64,000 nucleotides of DNA from Allobosea sp. (lineage in GTDB: Bacteria; Pseudomonadota; Alphaproteobacteria; Rhizobiales; Kaistiaceae), in the NCBI GenBank assembly GCA_017307955.1, contig JAFKFV010000016.1, forward strand, positions 1-64,000, read 5' to 3'. Below are positions 53,416-62,835 of this stretch, one piece after another (position 1 is the stretch's first letter; each line of letters starts with the position of its first letter). Under the pieces are notes generated by a model. The model was given only the letters and a program-made list of their open reading frames with translations. It was not told where the DNA came from and searched no databases. Made by a program: the position numbers and the translations under genes.

Positions 53416-54255
53416 TCAGCCGAGCTCGAAGCTCGTGATGCCGTAGGTCGCGCCGAGCGGAAGCTCGGGGGCCGGCCCGCGATACATGCGCGCGGTCTCG
53501 AAGGCGGGCGTCAGCCCATGGCGCTCGGCAAGCGCCAGCGCGGCGCCGTTCGGCTCGGGCGGATCGATGAAGACAGGTTCGCCGCCCGCTTTGGCCGCGA
53601 GGGCGCGGAAGAGCAGCTCGGCAGCCTCCTCATGCGGGGCGAAGAGCGGACCGATCTTGAAGCCGGTGACGGCGGGGCGGATGACGCCATAGCCGGTGAC
53701 GCGCCCGTCCTCGACGAAGGCGAGCGCGAAGCGGCCGCCCTCCCCGTTCAGCCACAGATGCAGGAAGGCGCCGCGCGGGGCGGGGAAGAAAGCCGCGTCG
53801 CAGGCGGCGACGGCGGCGGCCAGTGCCGGGGTCACCGGAACGAGCCGCGCATCGTCCGGCGCCTCCGCCGCGACTCGCCCGCCGAAGCGGATATTGCGAT
53901 GGGCCAGCATGAAGCCCGACTCGCGATAATTGTCCTGCTGCGCCACGACGCCGTCGAGGCCGATGGTGCGCGTCCCGAGGCGGTCGATGCCGGCATGCCA
54001 GGTCTGCATGCCATAGCCGAGGCCGCGGAAGCCGGGATGGCAGATATAGAAGCCGAGAAAGCCGAAATGGGCGCCATAGGCGACGACCGAGATCGTCGTC
54101 ACCGGCTCCTCGCCGATGAAGCCCATCAGGAAGCCGTCCGGATCAGCCGCCCGGTAGGGCAGCGCATCGCCGAGGCCGGGGTTCCAGCCCTCCTCGGCCG
54201 CCCAGCCGATGGCGAGGTCGAGATCGGCCGGCGTCATGACCCGAATCGACAGCAT
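53416..54255 (-). CDS. GNAT acetyltransferase with DUF1248/Acetyltransf_18-like C-terminus
   Basis: 279 residues. The N-terminal half is a GNAT fold (RVMTPADLDLAIGWAAEEGW, FLGFYICHPGFRGLGYGMQT, the acetyl-CoA loop as RGLGYG). The second half (FAPHEEAAELLFRALAAKAG, EPVFIDPPEPNGAALALAER) is like the Acetyltransf_18 domain found in some two-domain acetyltransferases. The acceptor is unknown. It precedes the pepsin-like gene and could be co-transcribed with it. Confidence 0.85.
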   Translation of the reverse strand: MLSIRVMTPADLDLAIGWAAEEGWNPGLGDALPYRAADPDGFLMGFIGEEPVTTISVVAYGAHFGFLGFYICHPGFRGLGYGMQTWHAGIDRLGTRTIGLDGVVAQQDNYRESGFMLAHRNIRFGGRVAAEAPDDARLVPVTPALAAAVAACDAAFFPAPRGAFLHLWLNGEGGRFALAFVEDGRVTGYGVIRPAVTGFKIGPLFAPHEEAAELLFRALAAKAGGEPVFIDPPEPNGAALALAERHGLTPAFETARMYRGPAPELPLGATYGITSFELG

Positions 54256-54398
54256 CTCTCGTCTCCCTTTTGCGCCGTGCGAGCTTACGCGCGGTGAGCC
54301 CCGATGCCCAATCGTCGCGCCACGCGCGATGTCCGGGAACGGCCTTGCCTCACGCCCGCATTGATAGGTAGAGCGTTGCTCGCAAGAGGGAGAGAGCC

Positions 54399-55400
54399 AT
54401 GACCATCGAAACCCGCCCGGCCGGCCGCACGGCGGTCCGCCTCACGACGCTCGGCCTCGGCACGGCGACGCTTGGCGGCAATGTGCGCCCGCCGATCACC
54501 AATGCCGATGCCGCCGCGATCGTCGAGCGTGCCTATGAGCGCGGCATCCGCTTCTTCGATACCGCGCCCTATTACGGTTATGGCCGCTCCGAGCGGCTGG
54601 CCGGCGACACGCTGCGCGGCCGCTCCGGCTGGGTGCTGTCGACCAAGGCCGGCCGACTGCTCAGGCCGCGGACCGAGCCGCAGGAAGCGGGCGACCAGTG
54701 GGTCGCCCCGCTCCCCTTCGAGCATGTCTACGACTATTCCTATGACGGCGTGATGCGCTCCTTCGAGCACAGCCTGCAGCGGCTCGGCCTCGACCATATC
54801 GACCTCCTGCTGCTGCACGACATCGGCAGCGACACGCATGGCGCCGAGAAGAATGCCGAGCTGTTCCCGATCGCCATGGAGGGCGGCTACAAGGCGCTCG
54901 ACGAGTTGCGCACCTCCGGCGCCGTGAAGGCGATCGGCATCGGCGTCAACGAATGGCAGGTGCTGGTCGAGGCTATGCAGCATGGCGACTGGGACACGTT
55001 CCTGCTCGCCGGCCGCTACACGCTCCTGGAGCAGGAGTCGCTGCATACGCTGCTGCCGCTCTGCGAGCGGGCCGGCACCTCGATCATCGTCGGCGGCCCG
55101 TTCAATTCCGGCATCCTCGCCGGCCGCGACACCTGGAACTATTCCCGCGCGCCGCAGCCGATCATCGACAAGGTGAGGCGGATTGCCGCCGTCTGCGATG
55201 CGCATGGCGTGGCGCTGCCCGCCGCCGCCCTCGCCTTCCCGCTCGGCCATGCGTCCGTCGCGAGCGTCATTCCCGGCCCGCGCTCGGCCGCGGAAGTCGA
55301 CGAGATCGTCGACTGGTTCGAGGCGGAAATCCCGCCCTCGCTGTGGAGCGATCTGAAGACGGAGGGCCTCATCGACCCCGCCGCGCCGGTGCCGGCCTGA
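54399..55400 (+). CDS. Aldo-keto reductase, L-fucose/threo-aldose dehydrogenase type
   Basis: 333 residues. AKR fold: TTLGLGTATLGG, FFDTAPYYGYGRSERLAGD, VLSTKAGRLLRP (catalytic Lys), HIDLLLLHDIGSD (catalytic His), GVNEWQVLVEAM. The N-terminus and the DTAPYYGYGRSE stretch fit the D-threo-aldose 1-dehydrogenase / L-fucose dehydrogenase and pyridoxal 4-dehydrogenase subgroup. NAD(P)-dependent oxidation of a sugar or aldehyde is expected; substrate open. TerC follows after 95 bases in the same direction. Confidence 0.87.
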   Translation: MTIETRPAGRTAVRLTTLGLGTATLGGNVRPPITNADAAAIVERAYERGIRFFDTAPYYGYGRSERLAGDTLRGRSGWVLSTKAGRLLRPRTEPQEAGDQWVAPLPFEHVYDYSYDGVMRSFEHSLQRLGLDHIDLLLLHDIGSDTHGAEKNAELFPIAMEGGYKALDELRTSGAVKAIGIGVNEWQVLVEAMQHGDWDTFLLAGRYTLLEQESLHTLLPLCERAGTSIIVGGPFNSGILAGRDTWNYSRAPQPIIDKVRRIAAVCDAHGVALPAAALAFPLGHASVASVIPGPRSAAEVDEIVDWFEAEIPPSLWSDLKTEGLIDPAAPVPA

Positions 55401-55495
55401 CCGCGGCAGAACGGCGTCCTGCTGGACAATGACGGATTTGGCCCCCAGATAGGGCTCACACCCCGCCGCCTTTTTCTGCCGAGGACTGATCGTTG

Positions 55496-56134
55496 ATGGA
55501 TTTCGTCGGTGCCGAACTGATCGCGCTCGCGACCGTCGTCCTCATCGACCTCGTGCTCGCCGGCGACAATGCCATCGTCGTCGGCATGGCGGCGGCGGGC
55601 CTGCCGCCCGACATGCGGCGCAAGGCGATCATCATCGGCATCGGCGCGGCGGCGGCGCTGCGCATCATGTTCGCCTTCTTCGCGACCAAGCTGCTCGGCG
55701 TTATCGGCCTGACGCTGGCGGGCGGCATCCTGCTGCTCTGGGTGTGCTGGAAGCTTTGGCGCGAGATCCGGGCCGGCCATCATCTCGAGACCGAGGAGGC
55801 GCATGCCGCCCTCGAGGACACGCCGGCCGCGACCGGCACCAAGACCCTCGGCCAGGCGCTCAGCCAGATCGTGATCGCCGACGTCTCGATGTCGCTCGAC
55901 AATGTGCTGGCGGTCGCCGGCACCGCGCGCGACCACACATGGGTGCTCATCGTCGGGCTGGTGCTCTCGGTGGCGCTGATGGGCGTTGCGGCGAATTTCG
56001 TCGCCCGCATCATGAAGCGCGCGCCCTGGATCGCCTATGTCGGCCTGCTCGTCATCGCCTGGGTGGCGGCGCGCATGATCTTCGACGGCGGCCTCGAGAT
56101 GTTCCACTTCGCCGACAAGGCCGGCGTCATCTGA
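55496..56134 (+). CDS. TerC family integral membrane protein
   Basis: 212 residues, about seven transmembrane helices. TerC signature: VVLIDLVLAGDNAIVVGMAA and the second inverted repeat IADVSMSLDNVLAVAGTA, whose Asp residues are thought to handle metal or protons. Family members export manganese or support metal homeostasis and tellurite resistance. ATG 55496 is preferred to TTG 55493. No manganese riboswitch is evident in the 95 bases upstream. It overlaps the convergent AGE gene by 8 bases. Confidence 0.9.
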   Translation: MDFVGAELIALATVVLIDLVLAGDNAIVVGMAAAGLPPDMRRKAIIIGIGAAAALRIMFAFFATKLLGVIGLTLAGGILLLWVCWKLWREIRAGHHLETEEAHAALEDTPAATGTKTLGQALSQIVIADVSMSLDNVLAVAGTARDHTWVLIVGLVLSVALMGVAANFVARIMKRAPWIAYVGLLVIAWVAARMIFDGGLEMFHFADKAGVI

Positions 56135-57332
56135 TCCTGCCCGACCGCCGCATCAGTTCGAGGCACGCCCGCGCCTGGTGATAGGGCTCCTTCCAGGGCT
56201 CGACCTTGGGCTTCTTCGGATCCGGCCTTCCAGCCGCATCGACGCGCCAGTGCCATTCGCCCAGCCGGCGGTCGCGCATCACGCCTTCGATATAGTCCCA
56301 GAGGATCTCGGCGCGGGCGAGCATCGCCTCGTCGCCGGTGCGCTGAAAGGCGTTGACGAAGCCGACCACGGCCTCGGCCTGCACCCACCAGACGCGCCAG
56401 GGATCGACGGTTCCGTCCATGGCGCGCTCGGTGAGGAAGCCCCGCGCGCCGCAATAGCCGAACTCGCTCGCGTTCCGTGCCAGCGCGTTTGAAGCGCTGC
56501 GGGCACGCTCGGAGAGCGCGGCGTCGCCGATGACATCGGCGGCGGCATCGATCAGCCAGGCGGTCTCGATGTCGTGGCCCATCGAGATCGGTCCTGGAAG
56601 CGGCGTCAGCCGGTCGTCGAGCATGGCATAGGCATGCGTCGCGCCGGGCGCGAGGAAGCGGCGGAGGATGAGGTCGAGGCAATCGGCGAGCGCTGCCCGG
56701 TGGCTTTCCGCCCCCGTCAGCGCGGCGAGCGCCGTATAGGCCTCCATGAGATGGAGATGGGAATTCATGGTGCGCACGCCGCCGCCGCGGCCGGCTGCCA
56801 GACGCCGGTTGTCGGTCGCGAGCCACATCCGGTCGAAGGCCTCGCGATAGCCGCTTCGGGCCGTGCGGGTGCGATCCTCGATCAGCGCGAAGGTCTCCGC
56901 CGCCACGTCGTGGGCCTCCGCGCTTCCGGTCGCCGCGGCGAAGGCGGAAAGGCCATAGATCGCGAAGGCATGGGCGTAGAGATGCTTGTCGGTCTCGTGC
57001 GGCCGCCCGTCATGCGTCACCGACCAGAAGAAGCCGCCCGACTCGCGGTCGCGCAGCCGATCGAGCAGGAAACGCGCGGCGTGGCGGGCCTGCTCGATCG
57101 AGGAGGCCGAGCCGAGCGAACGGCCGGCCTCCGACATCGTCCAGAGGATGCGCGCGACGAAGACGGTCGATTTCGGGGCCCTGCGGTCGAGGACACCCGC
57201 ATGGCTCATCGCGGCGAAATGGCCGCCATGCGCCCTGTCCTCCATCCGGTGCCAGAACGGCAGCAGGTCATTCTCGAGCGCGTCGCTCGCCGCCCGCCCG
57301 AGCGCGGCAAGACGCGATTGGCCGTCCGACAT
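56127..57332 (-). CDS. AGE family epimerase/isomerase
   Basis: 401 residues from ATG 57332 (GTG 57347 is also open). (alpha/alpha)6-barrel family of N-acylglucosamine 2-epimerase and cellobiose/mannose 2-epimerases: HGGHFAAMSHAGVLDRRAPK, KHLYAHAFAIYGLSAFAAA, RTMNSHLHLMEAYTALAALT, SMGHDIETAWLIDAAADVIG, and EWHWRVDAAGRPD. Catalytic His residues are expected in the NSHLHLMEAY and GHDIETAW regions. Interconverts sugars at C2; the exact sugar is not decidable. Gap to the upstream AKR gene is 27 bases, likely an operon. Confidence 0.87.
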   Translation of the reverse strand: MSDGQSRLAALGRAASDALENDLLPFWHRMEDRAHGGHFAAMSHAGVLDRRAPKSTVFVARILWTMSEAGRSLGSASSIEQARHAARFLLDRLRDRESGGFFWSVTHDGRPHETDKHLYAHAFAIYGLSAFAAATGSAEAHDVAAETFALIEDRTRTARSGYREAFDRMWLATDNRRLAAGRGGGVRTMNSHLHLMEAYTALAALTGAESHRAALADCLDLILRRFLAPGATHAYAMLDDRLTPLPGPISMGHDIETAWLIDAAADVIGDAALSERARSASNALARNASEFGYCGARGFLTERAMDGTVDPWRVWWVQAEAVVGFVNAFQRTGDEAMLARAEILWDYIEGVMRDRRLGEWHWRVDAAGRPDPKKPKVEPWKEPYHQARACLELMRRSGRIR

Positions 57333-57359
57333 CCAACGCGCCCCCACGCCGCGAGATGG

Positions 57360-58379
57360 TCATCCCCTGAGCATGCCGTCGATCGCATGCGTGTCAATCT
57401 CCGCGCGCTCCTCGGCGGAGAATTCCACATGCGCGAGCGCGCCGACCGCGTCCTCGATCTGCGCCACCTTGCTGGCGCCGATCAGCGCCGAGGTCATGCG
57501 CTTGTCGCGCAGCACCCAGGCGAGCGCCATCTGCGCCAGCGTCTGGCCGCGGCGCTTCGCAATGGCGTCGAGCGCCGCGATGCGGGCGAGATTCTGCTCC
57601 GAGAGCGACTTCTCCTGCAGGAAGTGCGAATGGCGCACGCGGCTGTCGTCCGGGATGCCCTTCAGGTAGCGGTTGGACAACACGCCCTGCTCCAGCGGGG
57701 AGAACACGATGCAGCCCATACCCTCCTCCTCCAGCGTGTCGAGCAGATGGTCGCGCTCCGTCCAGCGGTCGAGCATCGAATAGCGCGGCTGATGGATGAC
57801 GAGCGGCGTGCCCAGCCGGCGGGCGATCGCCTGTGCCTCGCGCGTCTGCGCCGAGGAATAGGACGAGATGCCGACATAGAGCGCCTTGCCCTGCCGCACG
57901 ATCGCGTCGAGCGCGCCGATCGTCTCTTCGAGCGGCGTGTCGGGATCGAAGCGGTGCGAATAGAAGATGTCGACATAGTCCATCTTCATGCGGCGAAGGC
58001 TCTGGTCGAGGCTCGCCACGAGATATTTGCGGCTGCCCCATTCGCCATACGGCCCCGGCCACATGTAATAGCCGGCCTTGGTCGAGACGATCAGCTCGTC
58101 GCGATAGGGCTTGAAGTCGCCATTGATGATGGTCGCGAAGAATTCCTCCGCCGATCCGGGCGGCGGGCCATAATTGTTGGCGAGATCGAAATGCGTGATG
58201 CCGAGATCGAAGGCGCGGTGACACATCGCGCGCATGGTCTCGACGCGGCCGTCATAGCCGAAATTGTGCCAGAGCCCGAGCGAGATGGCCGGCAGCTTGA
58301 GGCCGCTGCGGCCGACGCGGTTATAGGTCATCGTGTCGTAGCGGTTCGGCGCGGCGACATGGGGCGTGGCTGGGCGCAT
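57360..58379 (-). CDS. L-glyceraldehyde 3-phosphate reductase-like aldo-keto reductase (YghZ type)
   Basis: 339 residues from ATG 58379, with GGAG 7 bases before it. YghZ/Gpr features: GLKLPAISLGLWHNFGYD, HFDLANNYGPPPGSAEEFF, STKAGYYMWPGPYGEWGSRK, DIFYSHRFDPDTPLEETI. The family reduces L-glyceraldehyde 3-phosphate and other aldehydes with NADPH in the cytoplasm. It starts a probable two-gene unit with the AGE epimerase and diverges from the SDR gene at 58484; 104 bases separate their starts. Confidence 0.9.
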   Translation of the reverse strand: MRPATPHVAAPNRYDTMTYNRVGRSGLKLPAISLGLWHNFGYDGRVETMRAMCHRAFDLGITHFDLANNYGPPPGSAEEFFATIINGDFKPYRDELIVSTKAGYYMWPGPYGEWGSRKYLVASLDQSLRRMKMDYVDIFYSHRFDPDTPLEETIGALDAIVRQGKALYVGISSYSSAQTREAQAIARRLGTPLVIHQPRYSMLDRWTERDHLLDTLEEEGMGCIVFSPLEQGVLSNRYLKGIPDDSRVRHSHFLQEKSLSEQNLARIAALDAIAKRRGQTLAQMALAWVLRDKRMTSALIGASKVAQIEDAVGALAHVEFSAEERAEIDTHAIDGMLRG

Positions 58380-58483
58380 GGCTGGCTCCTCGCAGGCATG
58401 AATCGATTTAAGGTTCGAGCATGTGCGCGCTGGCCGAGCCAGCGTCAAGCGGCTATCAGAGATGAGGAGCGGGAGAACGACTT

Positions 58484-59254
58484 ATGGCGACGAGACTATT
58501 CGACCTGACCGGGCGCGTGGCCCTCGTGACCGGTTCGAGCAGAGGGATCGGGCTTGCCATCGCCCGCGGCCTCGGCGAGGCCGGGGCGACGGTCGTCCTC
58601 AACAGCCGCAGCGCCGAGGCCCTGCGCGAGGCGTCCGGCGTGCTGCGCGACGCCGGCGTCGAGCGGATCGAGACGGCCGCCTTCGACGTGACCGACCAGA
58701 GCGCGGTGACCGAGGCGGTCGCGACGATCGAGGCCGAGATCGGGCCGATCGACATTCTCGTCAACAATGCCGGCCTGCAGAAGCGCCTGCCGCTGGAGGA
58801 GTTTCCGCTCGAGGATTTCCGCCGCGTTCTCGAGACCAATGTCGACGCGCCCTTCATCGTCGGCCAGGCGGTGGCGCGCCACATGATCCCGCGCCGGCGC
58901 GGCCGCATCATCAATATCTGCTCGGTGACGAGCGAACTCGGCCGCGCGACGATCACGCCCTATGTGACCTCCAAGGGCGCCATCAAGATGATGACCAAGG
59001 GCATGTGCGCCGAATGGGCCCGCTACGGCATCAATGTGAACGGCATCGGCCCCGGCTGGTTCAAGACCGAACTCAACCGTGCGCTGGTCGAGAGCGAGAG
59101 CTTCCATGCCTGGCTCGCGCAGCGCGCGCCGATGGGACGCTGGGGCGAACTCGAGGAACTCGCCGGCGCCGCGATCTTCCTCGCCTCCGACGCATCGAGC
59201 TATGTCAACGGCCACATCCTCTATGTCGACGGCGGCGTGACGGCGGTCGTTTAG
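58484..59254 (+). CDS. SDR oxidoreductase, gluconate 5-dehydrogenase-like
   Basis: 256 residues, classical SDR: NAD(P) motif TGSSRGIG, VNNAG, the catalytic Ser in NICSVTS and the YxxxK motif YVTSK are all present, with the C-terminal GHILYVDGGVTAVV. Sequence style fits gluconate/ketogluconate dehydrogenases (IdnO-like). Neighbouring sugar enzymes suggest sugar-acid metabolism. A GGGAGA ribosome site lies upstream of the ATG. Confidence 0.88.
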   Translation: MATRLFDLTGRVALVTGSSRGIGLAIARGLGEAGATVVLNSRSAEALREASGVLRDAGVERIETAAFDVTDQSAVTEAVATIEAEIGPIDILVNNAGLQKRLPLEEFPLEDFRRVLETNVDAPFIVGQAVARHMIPRRRGRIINICSVTSELGRATITPYVTSKGAIKMMTKGMCAEWARYGINVNGIGPGWFKTELNRALVESESFHAWLAQRAPMGRWGELEELAGAAIFLASDASSYVNGHILYVDGGVTAVV

Positions 59255-59431
59255 GAGCCTGTCAGTCGCCGCGGGGCCATGCCCGGGGACCGTGCCATTT
59301 TTGCCGAACCGTCAGGAATGTGGCGACCGCTGCAATCCAGACGCTTGCCGCGAATCTTTCTCACGCTTTAGTCTCGAATAACAGTATTTCCGCACTCGCT
59401 CCAGCATAACGCCCGCCCCGGCAGGCCGTTA

Positions 59432-59457
59432 TGTACAAAAGTGTACACAACTATACT
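59432..59457 (+). promoter_or_regulatory. TGTACA repeats with -10 before autotransporter gene
   Basis: Two copies of the palindrome TGTACA (59432-59437 and 59442-59447) lie 10 bases apart, one helical turn, with TATACT at 59452-59457 as a -10-like hexamer. No good -35 is seen. This AT-rich patch is the only candidate control region in the 271 bases before the autotransporter gene; the rest of the gap shows nothing I recognise. Confidence 0.4.
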
Positions 59458-59525
59458 GTCTTCGCCCGCACGGATTCGTCGGGGGCGCTGCGTTCCCCCG
59501 ACGCGGATTGACGAAAGGCACCGGA

Positions 59526-62500
59526 ATGACGAGGACCGTGCGCGTTGCGCTGTTCGGGATCGCGGCTCGCACCGGGCTTCTTCCGGGCGCGGCCCTCGCC
59601 CTGACAGCCTCGCTCGCGGCCGCACCCTCGCAGGCCCAGACCGCGCAAGTCGGGTCGATCGATGTCTGCATCAGCGCAACATGCGCCAGCGCGCAGCAGG
59701 CCGGCCAGATCGGCGCCGTCTCGGCTTTCGGCACGCTCCTGTCGACGCAAGGCGGCCGCGCGCTGCTCGATGCCAATATGGCGGCGGTCGAAGCGATCTA
59801 CGCGACCTCGACGCCGCATGAGAAGTCGATCGCGGTCCCCAATTCCGAGGACATCTTCGACCCGCCGGCGATTTCCGACCATATCTGGAAGATGGTGCCG
59901 ACCGAGACCGGTACCGTCATGGCCGCGCTGTCCGAGGCCGAGCTGCTGCCGCAGAGCGTCGTCGACCTCCTCAATGTGCCGCTGAACGGCACGCTGCAGA
60001 TCGGCGCCATCAAGGACTTCTATTCGACGGCCAACATCTATGGCCGCGCCTATGGCCTGCTGCCGGGCCATCCGGGAGCAGCGCTCGACCCGCGCCCCTA
60101 TCTGACCTCGGCAGCGATCGCCGACATGCCCTGGTCCAAGATCGCCGGGGTCCCTGAGCACCTCGCCGATAACCAGAAGGAGCAGTGGCAGGAGAACGAG
60201 GCACAGCCCGCCTTCCAGAGCGGGCATACCACGGCGGGCTACACCACGGCGCTCCTCTATGCCGTGCTTCTTCCCGAACAGTATCAGCCTCTGATGGCCG
60301 CGGCGCAGGACTTCGGAGTGAGCCGCAACGTGCTCGGCCTCCACTATCCGACCGACGTGATCGGCGGCCGTATCGTCGCGACCTATGACATGGTCCAGCT
60401 GCTCTCGAACAATCCCGTCTATTCGCCGAATTTCGGCGACGCGATTGCCGGCGCCTCGGCGGATCTGCACGCCATGCTCGGATCGACGGTCTCTACGCCC
60501 TATGCGTCCTGCGCGGGCGGCGTCGCGAATGCCGCCGGCTGCATCGCCGAAGGAACGTTCCCGGACGCATCGAGCCTTGCCGCGGCGAACGCCGCGCATA
60601 TCGCCGCGATCACCTATGGCCTGCCCTCGGTCGGTCCGACCACCGACGCGCCGATCGTGCCGCTGAACGCGGAAACGCTCATCGCCACGCGCTTTCCCTA
60701 TCTCTCGGGCGAGCAGCGCCGCGACGTGCTCGCATCCACCGAGCTGCCGTCCGGCGTGCCGCTCGACGACCACGCGACGGGCTGGGCGCGCCTCAACCTC
60801 TATGCCGCGGCCGGCGGCTATGGCAGCTTCGAGACCGATGTGTCCGTCACCATGGATGCCGGCCGCGGCGGCTTCAACGCCATCGACTTCTGGGGCAACG
60901 ACATCGACGGCCCCGGCGGCCTGATCAAGGCCGGGTCGGGCACGCTCGTGCTCGGCGGCACCAATAGCTATCAGGGCGGAACGACCGTCGCCGGCGGCGT
61001 CCTCGCTCTCTCGGGCACGCTCGGCGGCGACCTCACCATCGGCGAGGCCGGCGCTTTCATCGATGGCGGCGGCTATCAGGTGAACCCGGGCGCCTCGCTG
61101 ATCAACGATGGCACATTCGTCAGCGTCGTCGGCCCGCTGCTCAATGCGGGGGTGATGGTCAACGCCGCCGGCGGAACCGTCATCGGCGACGTGGTCTCCT
61201 CGGGCGTCATCGAGAACAACGGTCTGATCTCCGGATCGGTCACGAATTCCGGCCGCCTCGCGGGCACCGGCACGATGGCGGCGCTCGTGAATGCCGGCGT
61301 CGTGGCGCCCGGCACGCCCGGCGGCCTCGGAACGCTCTCGGTCTCCGGCGCCGCGAGCTTCACGGCGGGTTCGGTCTACGAAGCCGGCATCGGCGCTTCC
61401 GGCCAGAGCGACCGCATCGCCGTCGGGGGAGCGGCGACGCTCGGCGGCGCGCTCGAACTCGTCGCGGCACCGGGCGCGCTCGATGTCCCCTCGAGCTATA
61501 CCGTGCTCGTCGCGAGCGGGGGGATCACGGGCGCGTTCTCATCGGTCAACGATCCGTTCGGATCGGTCTACCCGTTCCTCGATCTCTCGGTCGACACGAC
61601 GACGACGACGGTGACTGCTTCCGCCGTCCCCGACACCGCGACGCTCACATCGGGCTGGGGAACGGAAAACCAGAACGCGGTCGCGGCGGCGCTTGCCGAT
61701 CATCCGGAAGCGGATCGACTGCTCACCGCCGCGTCCGTTCTCGACTATGAGACGGCCGGTCTCGCCTTCGACCAGCTGTCTGGGCAGATCTATCCGGCGA
61801 CGCTGACCGTGATGCAGAACCGGTCCGCCACGCTGCGCGGCGCGATCGGCGACCGGCTGAGACAGGCCGACGATGCGCTCGGAAGCGGCGCCGGACCAGC
61901 CACGGCCGCTCTGGCGCCCGGGCTCGAGCCCTCGGTCTGGATGCAGGGCTACGGCTATTGGGGCGATACGGACGCCTCGGCCAACACCGCCGAACTCACG
62001 CAGGATACCGGCGGCTTCGTCGCCGGCGCCGATGCCGAGTTGACGGACGGCCTTCGTCTCGGCTTTGCCGGCGGCTATGGCTCGACCAGCTATGCGCAGC
62101 CGGCGCTCGGCGCCTCGGCGTCGATGACCAGTTGGGACCTCGCGGTCTATGCCGGCGCCGGGCTCGGGCCGCTCGCACTGCGCTTCGGCGGCGCCTATGG
62201 CTGGCAGGACATCTCGACCTCGCGGACCGTCACGATGGCGTCGTTCGGCGACGCCCTGTCCGGCGATGTCGACGGCAGTACGGGACAGCTCTTCGCCGAA
62301 GTCTCGCATGAAGTCGCGCTCGGGATCACTCGGGTCGAGCCCTTTGCCGGGCTCGCCTATGTCGCCGCCGATCTCGACGGCGCCGGGGAAAGCGGCGGCG
62401 CAGCCGCGCTGGCGATCGAACCCGGCAGCCTCTCGAACACCTATTCGACGCTCGGCCTCCGCTTCGCGGCGCCGCTGCCGATCCTCTCCGAGGCCCTGTC

Positions 62501-62750
62501 GCTGCGTGGCGGGCTTGGCTGGCGCTACGCCTTCGGCGATGTCAGTCCCGTGTCGACGGTCGCTTTCGCGGCGGGCGGCGACGCCTTCACGGTTGTCGGG
62601 CCGGCCATCGGCCGGAACACGGCACTCCTCGACCTCGGGGCCAGCTACCGCTTCGGCCAGGCACTCGCGGCTGATATCAGCTACAGCGGCGCCTTCTCCG
62701 ACAATGGCCAGTCCAACGGGCTGAACGGCCTGCTTTCCGTCCGGTTCTGA
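59526..62750 (+). CDS. Autotransporter with PAP2 (acid phosphatase-like) passenger
   Basis: 1074 residues from ATG 59526 (AAAGG 7 bases upstream). A signal peptide (AAAPSQAQ) is followed by a PAP2/vanadium-phosphatase-like passenger: QSGHTT at 231-236 and S266-R267-x5-H273-x3-D277 (SRNVLGLHYPTD), exact spacing for motif 3. Motif 1 (Kx6RP) is not clear; an RP occurs in LDPRPYL but no Lys precedes it. Next come a PATR repeat (GSGTLVLGGTNSYQGGTTVA) and a long Gly/Ala beta-helix region. The last ~270 residues form a type V beta-barrel ending in LLSVRF, with the terminal Phe. It should display the phosphatase on the cell surface. Confidence 0.85.
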   Translation: MTRTVRVALFGIAARTGLLPGAALALTASLAAAPSQAQTAQVGSIDVCISATCASAQQAGQIGAVSAFGTLLSTQGGRALLDANMAAVEAIYATSTPHEKSIAVPNSEDIFDPPAISDHIWKMVPTETGTVMAALSEAELLPQSVVDLLNVPLNGTLQIGAIKDFYSTANIYGRAYGLLPGHPGAALDPRPYLTSAAIADMPWSKIAGVPEHLADNQKEQWQENEAQPAFQSGHTTAGYTTALLYAVLLPEQYQPLMAAAQDFGVSRNVLGLHYPTDVIGGRIVATYDMVQLLSNNPVYSPNFGDAIAGASADLHAMLGSTVSTPYASCAGGVANAAGCIAEGTFPDASSLAAANAAHIAAITYGLPSVGPTTDAPIVPLNAETLIATRFPYLSGEQRRDVLASTELPSGVPLDDHATGWARLNLYAAAGGYGSFETDVSVTMDAGRGGFNAIDFWGNDIDGPGGLIKAGSGTLVLGGTNSYQGGTTVAGGVLALSGTLGGDLTIGEAGAFIDGGGYQVNPGASLINDGTFVSVVGPLLNAGVMVNAAGGTVIGDVVSSGVIENNGLISGSVTNSGRLAGTGTMAALVNAGVVAPGTPGGLGTLSVSGAASFTAGSVYEAGIGASGQSDRIAVGGAATLGGALELVAAPGALDVPSSYTVLVASGGITGAFSSVNDPFGSVYPFLDLSVDTTTTTVTASAVPDTATLTSGWGTENQNAVAAALADHPEADRLLTAASVLDYETAGLAFDQLSGQIYPATLTVMQNRSATLRGAIGDRLRQADDALGSGAGPATAALAPGLEPSVWMQGYGYWGDTDASANTAELTQDTGGFVAGADAELTDGLRLGFAGGYGSTSYAQPALGASASMTSWDLAVYAGAGLGPLALRFGGAYGWQDISTSRTVTMASFGDALSGDVDGSTGQLFAEVSHEVALGITRVEPFAGLAYVAADLDGAGESGGAAALAIEPGSLSNTYSTLGLRFAAPLPILSEALSLRGGLGWRYAFGDVSPVSTVAFAAGGDAFTVVGPAIGRNTALLDLGASYRFGQALAADISYSGAFSDNGQSNGLNGLLSVRF

Positions 62751-62835
62751 AGCGGCGGTCCGAACAACCGACTGGCAGCCCTGTCGGGATGCCCGTACCT
62801 CGATCGTCCTTGCCTCGACGAGGCGGGAGGATCGG

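Noticed and set aside
55401-55495. Possible manganese riboswitch before TerC
   Set aside because: The gap is 95 bases and I cannot find the paired conserved loops of the yybP-ykoY class.
59451-60773. 440-codon minus-strand frame over the autotransporter start
   Set aside because: Composition matches a shadow frame, and it would cover the promoter and signal peptide of the autotransporter gene.
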